From Lotus japonicus (Eukaryota; Streptophyta; Magnoliopsida; Fabales; Fabaceae): DNA of 64,000 nt. Each line of letters opens with the position of its first letter. The first letter of the stretch is position 1. The position numbers were made by a program, and so were the translations under genes. Below the pieces are notes generated by a model, which had not been told where the DNA came from, searched no databases, and saw only the letters and a list, made by a program, of their open reading frames with translations. The DNA lies in NCBI RefSeq assembly GCF_012489685.1, contig NC_080041.1:133997785-134061784 (forward strand). Reading direction: 5' to 3'. Shown here in pieces: positions 54,922 through 64,000 of the stretch.

Positions 54922-55655
54922 GCAGCATTCTCAGGGATTCAAAGGATATTGATTCGGTTAAAGTAGTCTTGACGAATCTCTTGACTCTGCTTTGTTGATT
55001 TAGACCTTTTAAGATTATAAGTATAATAACTTTATTTTTGGACGCTTTATATGACATATTTTGTTTGATGGTGCTTTCCTCTCATTGGTATCAAGATTAA
55101 CCAAGTTGCGAAACTTGGTCCTTTTATTTATGGCACGTTTCATCCCTTCCTAAGTAAATTCAATTACGTACAACTATAATTAGATCTGCCCCACATTTTC
55201 TTGGTAATTCTACGAGATGATGAGTTCAAAAGAATTCTACGAGATGATAATCACGAGGGAACTATATTCATTATATCCTTTTATGTAGATGAGGGACTCT
55301 TGGTAATTTATCTCTAAGGTTGTTCATGATGGGGTTGGTATGATTTGAAATTGAAGGAAACTGTGGCTTCTTTTGTGCAGGCAAATGGGTCAGGCTAGAT
55401 GTGGGGTGCAGCCTGACGGGTTAGGTCTGATGGCGGGTTTGGCAGATGGTTAAAGTCAGTTTAATGTGGTTTGGTTTGGTCGGTTTTGGTTTGGACTCCT
55501 TTCTGACCGAATTGACTGAATAACAATAGAAAAAAAATGAATATCCCATTTCCTAAAGTGAGTGCAAGACCAAATAAACCTAGCTTCTCCTCTTTCTCAT
55601 TCACCATAAAAAAAAAAACCCAAGCCTGTCCTCTCTAACTTCTCAATGCCGCCTC
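54922..55655. other. 3' flank of RPL19 and intergenic DNA
   Basis: Presumed 3' untranslated region followed by non-coding sequence. A G/T-rich stretch (about 55450-55500) with 'tggtttggt' words precedes the minisatellite. No gene. Confidence 0.5.
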
Positions 55656-55985
55656 TTCATTTCTCCCTCTCACTTCACTTCCTTTCCCGCTTCTTGGCAA
55701 ATCTTAGAGCTGCCACCACCGGTCCATGTCTCTTCTCTCCCTAGCTGCAGTGCCATCATCTCTCCCTCTCTCACTTCACTTCCATTACCACTTCCTACCA
55801 AACCCTAGAGCTACCACAACTGGTCCATGCCTCTGCTCTCCCCAGTGGGCTTGCAATGCCACCATCTCTCCCTCTTCTCTCACTTCACTTCCCTTACCAC
55901 TTCCTAGCAAACCCTAGAGCTGCCACCATCGATCCATGTCTCTTCTCTCCCTAGCCATTGCACACCCTAGTTGTAGTGCCATCAT
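55656..55985. repeat. three-copy C/T-rich minisatellite, unit about 100-110 bp
   Basis: Three diverged head-to-tail units, marked by 'cacttcacttcc' near 55671, 55772 and 55881. Each also carries variants of 'accctagagctgccacc' and 'ggtccatgtctcttctctcc'. The units differ by several substitutions and small indels. Short frames across it are not coding. Confidence 0.85.
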
Positions 55986-56746
55986 CCATGTCCCTTCTTT
56001 TCTGTTGTCTTCAATGTAACATCAACAACTCAACGATGCCCACCGCCTTCACCAGTAACATTGTCATTACTCTTTCACCATTAATGTTGTCATCGCCCTT
56101 TCTCTCTCCCTGTCGCAAATCTTTGGAAGCTTCATCTCCTCATCCACATCTCCTCAAAAGCTTACTCCTTTATCTTAGCTAAGGAGTTGAAGTTGGAAAT
56201 CAGAAGAGGAGTCAATCTCGTCACGACGGTGAGGATCTCGTCATGGCGGATGCAATTTTGGTTATGGGTTCCTCTATGGTTTTGGATTCATCTATGGTTC
56301 AAGGTTCCAACATCCAATTGAGTTATTTCTATTGATTTCCTATTTTTGTTGAGGTTCCCTCTCTGATTTTGTGACTTCATTGTTCATCTTTTTGTATTGC
56401 AATATGAAATCTTAGTGAAAATTTTGAGTCTTTCTTTTCTTCTCCTTTCTCTTCTATTTAAGTAGGGCCGTCCTTCAATCAACTACGATCTTTGTATGGT
56501 CATTCATGTATACAGCATATCTGTTTAACTTACATAAGTTGAACATATAATCGCAAATTGAAAGTTACAATTACAAAGATGTGAAACTATTTAAATTAAT
56601 CTTATATTTAATAAATTATTTAAACCTGTGCCATGAGAAGCCTATCTACCAATCCCTATTTTATTTGATACAGAGTACAGACATCCGAACTAATAAACAA
56701 GCTGTGTAGATGACGAGGGGGATTTCAGTAGCATCCAACCAATGAC
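55986..56746. other. intergenic and 3' flank of the SPATA20-like gene
   Basis: No supported coding sequence. Sequence just left of 56747 is presumably the 3' untranslated region of the minus-strand gene. Confidence 0.5.
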
Positions 56747-59700
56747 TTATGTCGACGAAGACGAGGATGTTTTAGAAAGCAGAGCTTGAAGTGCAGAATG
56801 ATTAGTCACAGGGGGGCTACAAGTGAAGTGTTGGCATACAAGAGCTACAACCTTGTTGATTGAATAGTTATTCTTTGCCATGAGAGCAATGTTGCTGTTA
56901 TTTACTTCCCAAAACTCCATCTCTTCTTTGTTGTTGGGATCTATATGAATAACCTATAATCAAACACCAGAACAAGTGTTATTGATGATAAATGGGAAAA
57001 AAATGGAGGTATCAACTTTAATAAGAGGAAACTATGCTCACTGTTCTGTTGGGATCATATAATGCATGAGCTGTAGCAAGCATGCTTTCAAATTCCTCAC
57101 AAGTCCTTTCACCAACCACCACCACTTGCTTGGGGGAAGGTACACGCAGCATGTCAGCTGCACAACACATCAGAGGCACTGCCATAGCCGTATCTTTCAA
57201 TCTTTTCTCAAAAACAGCCTGCATTATATTAATAGAATCTGGTCATTTGCAACTGTTCCATTAACAGAGATACACACTAAGAATCAATCCCATCATATGA
57301 AAAAGAACAACGAAAGGTTTTTTAGGAGGAAATGGGGGAGGGTTTACAAACCAATAAATGTTCTGCATTTCGTTTATATTGCTCTGCCTTACTTCCAGAA
57401 ACCATGGAAGCCAATCTTGTAAGATTTATCACAGAAACTGAGTTCCCAGAAGGTTCTGCCCCATCATGGTCTTCCTTCACACGGAGAAGAACTGAAGCAT
57501 CTTCTCCAGTATTATTGAAATAACCACCTCCATCTTTATCAAGAAACAGAGCATCCTGCATGCAGCTTATCTCATTAACAACTGAAGGCCTGGTAAAACA
57601 AGCAAATGAAAATTCTATTTGAGACCAGACATCAATCTTTACCTGGGTTTCCTGCAATTCAACGGCCCATTGAAGCCAGTTGATTCCACCACCAAACTCA
57701 TAGAGATCTAGTAATCCACAAATCAGAAATGCATAATCATCCAAGAAACCAGGAGCTTTAGATGGAGAATTTCTGAAACTATGATGTAGCCTGTGAGTCT
57801 CCGCATCATAAAGTTGCTTCCTGATAAAGAATGCTGCTTTTTCTGCAACTCTCATGTATTCCCTTGGCTAGAAATTGCACCATAAAAAAGGAGGAGAGAG
57901 TCATATACATTACTCGAGAAAAGAATCTTGTTGGCTACATGTGTTTCTCTAACAAAATAACCATCATTCCTTCTTACTTAAATTGCCAATTACTGCTAAC
58001 TTGGTTAGGAACAATCCACTGACCAAAGCAAGAATAAGGATTAACAGTACAAAATTGTATGCCTATGATAGAATTTTGCAGACATCTTCCAGAAGCATCA
58101 TCCATAAGAAAGAAGAGGGCTCTCTCCAATCTTTCTAAATATTGGTAGTCATTCAGCTAAATTAAAATATCAAAGGCTCTCTAACTACACTACTAGCTTC
58201 TCTTTTCAAGCGTTGATTTATAAGAAAATCTCTACTCCGATTTATTTGTCATTTCAAAAATCCTAGATAATTTTAATTACTATTCTCTCATTTATACCCT
58301 TATACATGAGTAATTTAAAAGAGCGAGAATTGTTGAGAGATCACATGTTAGAGGAATAAAAGGTATATTAGGATAAGCAATAATTTTAATGTGAACGAGG
58401 ACATCATTACATTTCTTAGTATATGTGCCATAATCTTAAATGATACTTAAAGAAAGGAATGAGTACTATCATGGTAGAGGGTAAAACTTACTTCAGTGCT
58501 GACTACAGGAAAGTTGAATCTGGTCCCTTCAGGTTCAACCTTGAGAATCTTGGAGGCCCTAGCAAAAGATGAGATTGCCAGTCCATTCCAAGATACAATA
58601 ACCTAGAAACATAGGATCTCTTGAGAATTGAGAGAATACATACAAGTTCAAACCTAAATCATTATAGGTGGATCCCAGATTAATCAAAAAATTGTTAAAA
58701 AGGTAAATACTTTATCATCCAAATGTGGCCTTGACCGCCTTGACCTCACTTCAAACAATTTACGCCTACATTCGCCTAGAACTTCTTGATATGTCTCAAC
58801 TGACATGCCATATTTTGATGCCATTTCTGAAGGATCCTTTCTCTCAATCAGGACATTCTTTCCCTTGAATTCATCGTGAGGATCACTCATTCTAGACAGG
58901 TCACAGTTTCCCGACTCCTTTATGTAATAATGCTCCTCAAAAAGAGCTGCATGCTCTCCAAGTATGTCTTCAACCTAAACAGAACAAGCCAGAATCAAAG
59001 CCACATCCAAAAATAACAAACAAGCCAATCTTTAATCACAATACTTCCATGAGTAATTGTCCAGACAAGACGCTATAAATGTAATCGACAAATTGCAAAA
59101 AGAATCAGGACAATTAGACACATTGCCAGGAGCTAGACATGCTCAGAAAAATCTAACGTAAATATCTCCAGATCAACTCCAAAAAATACCGTGGTTACAT
59201 TGTGCTCAGCACACTAATTGATGATAAATAAGAAGTAGGCTAATCAGGACATTGTTCTTCTGAAAATTGTATTATTGATACATGTCTGAAACAAATAATT
59301 TGATTCAATTAAATCCTTAAAGAATTTCAATTGAATGCCTCATAGTATCATTGGGCCATGCCAGCAACTAGAAGACCACAAATCCTTTTATGTCCACCCC
59401 AGATTATGATTTTGGACCCCATTGAAAAAAAAAATTGTAGTTACCCAATTGAATCAAGTTTTTTTGGACCACGATGAAAAGTTGTGTTTTTTCCAGGGAC
59501 CTACAATGTAATAATCCATGAGAAATAAATTAATGAAAAGCAGATCAGGCATGGATTAAATACCTCTTTACTGGTCCATACGTAAAAGGCTCCTTCCTTT
59601 TTTGTTGTAGCTCCGTCAGTCTCTGCACTGTCAGCGTCCTCTGCTGAAAAGATTTCACCTTCTGGACCAATCATGTCTCGCCTTAAATAATCAAGGATAT

Positions 59701-62302
59701 CCCTTGATACACATGAAAAGAAGTTATCTTTTGTGATAGAAAAAGCATCTAAAAAAACATTAGCCAGCTGCCCTTGATCATATAGCATCTTCTCAAAATG
59801 TGGAACTGCAATGACATAACAGCTCAACAATTTAATCATCTTTACAACATTGACCAAGAACATTGGATGTAACAGCATGTGATAACTAACTTGGAAAAAT
59901 CAAAATACTCAGGCATTTGCATATGTACAATATAACTACAGCTCATAGACATAACAGACGCATCTCGAATTCCCACAGAGATTACTTCTGTCCAAGATAA
60001 ACTTACCATGCCAGCACTTATCCACGCTATATCTGTGAAAACCTCCTCCAATATGGTCATGAATGCCCCCTTTTGCCATGCATTGTAAGCTAAAGAAAAC
60101 CTTTTTCTGACTTTCATGAGCTCTAGCCAACTTCCCGGCCTCCACCAACTTCTTGGAGTGGTAAAGCATCAAGTTTATCTCAACTGGTCTGGGAAACTTT
60201 GGTGCAGATCCAAACCCACCAAACTTTGAATCGTAGCTATCAGAGAGCTACAAACAAAATTGTAGATTGAATGATACTCAAGCACTGAAATCCCTCAACA
60301 TAAATTAAGGATTCAACAAAAAGAACTCCCATACATGGAGATATAAGAAATTTTCTTGGAATTAAAAGAAAAATATATTGCTGGACCCGTACTGTGATAG
60401 TATGAAAATCTTACAACGGTGGCTGCTATCAGCTTTAAATTCACTTTTATGAATGAGAGAACAAGATTGCTTTGTTTTAACAATTACCTCACTCTCCCCC
60501 ATTCCTCATATACCATAAAGAGAAAACACAGAAAATAACAAGACCATATATACAGAAACTCCTTTTTGTAGTCTTAGAAATGGAAAGGAATTCATTCTAA
60601 GAGAATTGAATTAGTCAACAAAAGTGGATTCACAAAACCTTACCTGCTCTGAGCATAGACGTATCGCATCATCTGGAACACCATCGGCCAATTTATCAGA
60701 ATCTGAACGACCAGACAATGCCTCAGAAAGCTGTTCAATTGCAAAAGCTCCACTCTTAACCAGCATATCCCTCTTATCTTCCCAAGCCTCTTTTACTTTT
60801 CTGGAGAAAGCAGGAACAAATGGTATACAAATAAGAACTTCAACAGACAGAATAATAATTTCAAACCATTAATCTTTAAGGTTTTATCCTCAACAAATTG
60901 AGGCACGCCCTCCACTTAAATTACTGAGAAAGAGAGAATCTAAGCAACTTGATATTCAAGCTGAGATGTGCAACAATTCTCACCTAAGTAAAGTCTTAAA
61001 TCCAGGTCGTCCATACTTATCATCAGGGGGAAAGTAAGTCCCACCCATTAAAGGTTTCAAGTCAGGTGAAAGAAACACATTCAGGGGCCAACCTCCTCCA
61101 CCATACAAAGCCTGCACATACGTCATGTATACCTGAAGAAGAAAAAAACCAACCTTTAGTGCATCTTGTTGCCAGTGGTATACCTTTAAACTTTCTCTAA
61201 ACAGCTCATGCATTTCTCAGTTCCATATTTTTTGTTCCTTCCTCAAAATAGAACAAACTTGGAGATCATAACCATGGGTGAGTGTAGTGTGACTGTATAC
61301 AATGCCCTCATACATCCTACACAAAAGCCTTATTCCACTAAGTGAGGTCGGCTATATGGATCACACTACACCACCGAGCTCGACCAAAAACCAAATTATG
61401 AGGGATATTATTGATAGTGAGACCATTATGAACAATATCTCCCAAGTTCTTTTCGGTCTCCCTCTACCTATCTTCACAAGAGTAATGCTTTCATACACCC
61501 TAATATATATAAATCAAATGAACAGTTAAGTTACCTTATCAACATCCGGTCGCTCCTCTCGATCCACCTGTGGCATTGATACATTAAAATGGTGCAGAAC
61601 AAGGTAAAACACATTGTTAAGTAATGAATGGAGAGAAAGTTGTTGGAATTGAAAGCAAGAGCAAAACATGAAAGGAAACTACCTTAATACTAACAAACCA
61701 GTCGTTCAACAACTTGGCAATCTCCTCATTCTCAAAAGACTCAACCTCCATAACATGACACCTTAATTACCAACATGTCAGTCCATTACTAATCAAACCT
61801 TAAACATGAAAAAGTTGAGTTTTTTTTTTTTTTTGACATACCAGTGACAAGTGCTGTACCCAACTTGGAATTGAATCGCCATTAACACCATTTTCAAACA
61901 AAACCAGCAGTTAATTTACTAATTACACAAAAAAGATTTCATTTTGAATCAAATTTGCAAAAGGGTAGGTAGAGAAATACTTGATAAGAAGATTGGGGCA
62001 TCTCGGCGGCGAGCTTCGGCGAAAGCTTCTTCACCCCAGGGATACCAATCAACGGGGTTGTGAGCGTGTTGGAGAAGATAAGGGCTTTGTTCTGCGGCGA
62101 GGCGATTGGCGTGTTTGTGGTGGGGGTTGGAGTGGGAAGTTGCCATTGAATTTGAGAGTGAGAGAGAGAGAGGTTTCTTCTTCAGTTTGAGATTGAGAGG
62201 GAGTGAGAATGAGAAAGGGGAATTTGAGGAGGGTAGGAGGTGGTGGTGGTGATAGTGGAAAATGCGACCAAGAGACCTATGAAGGTGGTGGAGTATCAAC
62301 AT
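56747..62302 (-). CDS. SPATA20/YyaL-like thioredoxin-fold protein, 14 exons, 810 aa
   Basis: Conserved from bacteria (YyaL) to animals (SPATA20); an N-terminal thioredoxin-like domain (DUF255 family) is joined to an alpha/alpha-barrel resembling six-hairpin glycosidases. The biochemical role is not settled. Exons in transcript order: 61981-62302, 61852-61873, 61683-61761, 61535-61567, 60984-61132, 60644-60800, 60007-60247, 59564-59805, 58711-58974, 58492-58602, 57643-57867, 57352-57555, 57042-57218, 56747-56953. Landmarks: [25 protein letters not shown] (113-116) split between a 22-bp microexon and the next exon, [54 protein letters not shown]. The start [15 protein letters not shown] was chosen because it gives a His/Arg/Ser-rich leader suited to organelle import, like the Arabidopsis relative. 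The internal ATG at 62146 (MATSHSNP) and an upstream one at 62386 are alternatives. Confidence 0.9.
58235..58463. mobile_element. possible Stowaway-like MITE in intron 10 of the SPATA20-like gene
   Basis: Left end CTCCGATTTATTTGTCATTT; the right end on the other strand reads CTCATTCCTTTCTTTAAGTA, with TA on both sides. The ends fit Stowaway loosely. Interior AT-rich and non-coding. Confidence 0.4.
61320..61500 (-). mobile_element. RTE-type LINE 3' tail in intron 4 of the SPATA20-like gene
   Basis: On the minus strand, conceptual reading gives RGRPKRTW, then NNIPHNLV, then VIHIADLT. This is followed by 'cttagtggaataaggctt', the typical 3' end of plant RTE-clade LINEs. Frameshifts show it is dead. 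It is a relative of the fragment in the cullin intron at 19505-19882. Confidence 0.7.
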
Positions 62303-62949
62303 AGAAAGAAGAGAAGACAAGAGTATGTGAATGTGAGTCTTGGTCTGTTTGCTTGGATTGGAAATTTGGAAGTGTGTTTTGGTCACTCAGTGAGCATGTG
62401 TCAGCTGCTTTGCCATTGCCATGCTGTGTAATTGTGAATGCTTGCTTCTCTTCTCAACACTTGGACTGTCTTCCTCCTTGACAAGTGGCTCATGTTTGTC
62501 CTGGTTTCTCATGTCATGTTTAGATTACTAAAGTGACACTTGTTGATATGACGGTTAAATGTTGATGTGACAAACATTGGACAAGTTAGTCCATGAATGT
62601 GACAAATGTCAAGTAAGTTAGTTTTCTATGTAAAATTCACTATTTTACAAAAAAATATAGTTGACATATTCAAACCTGGAACTTGAGATGGTAAAACAAG
62701 CCTTTAACCCATTAAGTCAAACAATCTAATGAGCCCTAGAGAGAGAAGGGAGAGGGAAAGAGAGTTTTTAAAAATTATAGGGCATATGGGTTGACCGTAA
62801 CCCGATGGCCTTTGGGGACTTTTGGCCTTAGGAGACTTTTTTTGTGTGAGACTTTTTTGCTGTAATTAACATGAGCTAGGGTTGACCTCGGGACTCCGGG
62901 CCAAAACTGTTTACTCTAATTTACAAACATATACTTTTCTTTTCCTTTT
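62303..62949. other. upstream region of the SPATA20-like gene
   Basis: Leader and promoter of the minus-strand gene, then non-coding sequence. A GAGAGAGAAGGGAGAGGG-type purine tract lies at about 62740. No TATA box is assigned. Confidence 0.45.
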
Positions 62950-63171
62950 GGGTTAATCCTCTAATTGGTCCCTGTGATTGTGTGCCGTCTGAAATTAGTC
63001 CCTTCTGTAAAATCTAAGTCCTCGTGTTTGGAAAGTGTGTGGAAATTAGTCCCTCCGGCGAGGACCTGCTACACACACTTTTTCAAACACGAGGACTTAG
63101 ATTTTACGGGAGGGACTAATTTCAGACGGTCACGGTCACACAACCACAGGGACCAATTAGAGGATTAACCC
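62950..63171. mobile_element. MULE-type MITE with perfect 9-bp target-site duplication
   Basis: The ends begin GGGTTAATCCTCTAATTGGT on both strands, followed by inverted copies of 'ctgaaattagtcc' and 'aaatctaagtcctcgtgttt'. TTTCCTTTT occurs at 62941-62949 and again at 63172-63180. A 222-bp foldback element with a 9-bp duplication indicates a Mutator-like non-autonomous element. No coding capacity. Confidence 0.92.
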
Positions 63172-63180
63172 TTTCCTTTT

Positions 63181-64000
63181 CCTTCTAACCCAACAACCTA
63201 AAAATCATTTCATTATCAACTCTCTTTCTTTATAATCTTTTGCTTTCTTTTCACTTTCTTTTCTTACTTTTCTTCTACATACCAAACATATTAAGCTTTG
63301 TTTGCTTCAAAGGAAAATGAGTGGAAAGATTTGTAGTGAAATGAAAACACAAATCCCAAAATCTTATAGGGTCAACATGTTAAAATTTAATATTGTATCA
63401 TTTATTCAGTTTTTAGTATTAAGGACTACTTTTCATAAAAAAATAATTTTCTAATCTTCTTACTCTTTTTTATATTTATTATATTTATGTTAGTTCTAAA
63501 ACAATTAAGTTAAATAAAAAAATGTTGGTTTAGTGATAAAGTTAGATTCCCATAAAGATGAGAACATGAGTTTGAATCATGAAAAATACATTTATGAACA
63601 AGTAACAATGTCTAATTGAAATTTTCAAAAAAAACAATGTCTAATTGAAATTACATATGATAATTTACAAAACACCACCTCATTTTATTTGGTCTTAATT
63701 TTTGCTTTTTCTCTTAATGTTTTTTAATTTTAATGAAGGGTCGACTTTTGTTGTTTTGTAATTATTCTGACCGAAGCAACATGAAAAAGAGATGGTTGGT
63801 GCAGGCCTTGTGGAGAATCCAATGCACCAAATTTCACTTCAAATTATGCCATGAGAAAAAAATTCTAGCATACAATTTCACAAGCCATGCATTCATGTTA
63901 GTAACAAGTAAAAAAGACTACGTGGAAAAAATCATTGGCTTGAATTGAATATTATCATTGACAAGGAAAAGGAAACCCTGAAATTGAAATCGCATTGCAA
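63181..64000. other. intergenic; possible SINE remnant near 63515-63620
   Basis: No gene is supported. 'gttggtttagtgataaagtt' and 'atgagtttgaatcatga' near 63523-63580 resemble decayed A and B boxes. A 71-codon frame at 63733-63948 has no recognisable content. Confidence 0.35.

Noticed and set aside
55726..56182. Short plus-strand frames over the minisatellite
   Set aside because: The repeat units differ by frame-breaking indels, so no common protein is encoded.

Overview
This is nuclear DNA from a dicotyledonous plant, most likely a papilionoid legume. It is AT-rich, its genes have many introns with plant-type splice sites, and the gaps between genes are full of tRNA-derived SINEs, foldback MITEs and LINE tails. 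The proteins resemble legume and Arabidopsis families. Lotus japonicus would fit, but that is an impression from repeat style and I cannot confirm it here. All exon models below were built by hand from splice sites, reading-frame continuity and remembered family sequence.

Six conserved single-copy-type genes can be modelled end to end. (1) LUMINIDEPENDENS (LD), minus strand, 5849-14273, 12 coding exons, 1010 aa, a homeodomain nuclear protein of the autonomous flowering pathway. (2) A CUL1-type cullin, plus strand, 17659-23440, 19 exons, 741 aa, the SCF ubiquitin-ligase scaffold. (3) A large CW-type zinc-finger protein, minus strand, 29780-38157, 11 exons, 1692 aa, a probable histone-H3K4-methyl reader. 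(4) PEX6, minus strand, 45763-51610, 15 exons, 923 aa, the peroxisomal AAA ATPase. (5) Cytosolic ribosomal protein eL19 (RPL19), plus strand, 53373-54921, 5 exons, 212 aa. (6) A SPATA20/YyaL-like thioredoxin-fold protein, minus strand, 56747-62302, 14 exons, 810 aa from the chosen start. They are unrelated housekeeping or regulatory genes and form no operon or pathway cluster. LD/CUL1 and PEX6/RPL19 are divergent pairs; CUL1/CW and RPL19/SPATA20-like are convergent pairs.

Layout. 1-5848: gene-poor, with a probable Helitron 3' end, an uncharacterised repeat carrying a proline-rich ORF, and a diverged copy of part of LD split by a SINE. 5849-14273: LD. 14274-17658: intergenic, two SINEs and a Tourist-like MITE. 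17659-23440: cullin, with an RTE-type LINE tail in one intron. 23441-29779: intergenic, a SINE array interrupted by two foldback MITEs. 29780-38157: CW gene, with a perfect 175-bp tandem duplication in an intron. 38158-45762: intergenic, a Stowaway-like element, a second copy of the Mutator-type MITE, and a Tourist-like MITE swollen by about 500 bp of GGT/GGC triplets. 45763-51610: PEX6. 51611-53372: shared PEX6/RPL19 upstream region containing a 5'-truncated LINE. 53373-54921: RPL19. 54922-56746: intergenic with a minisatellite. 56747-62302: SPATA20-like. 62303-64000: intergenic with a MULE-type MITE.

I found no rRNA or true tRNA gene, no CRISPR array and no sign of an undescribed multi-gene system. 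The interesting material is structural: nested and dated insertions with clear target-site duplications, an internal empty site for a SINE, a GC-AG intron, a 22-bp microexon that splits a CxxC motif, and recent local duplications.
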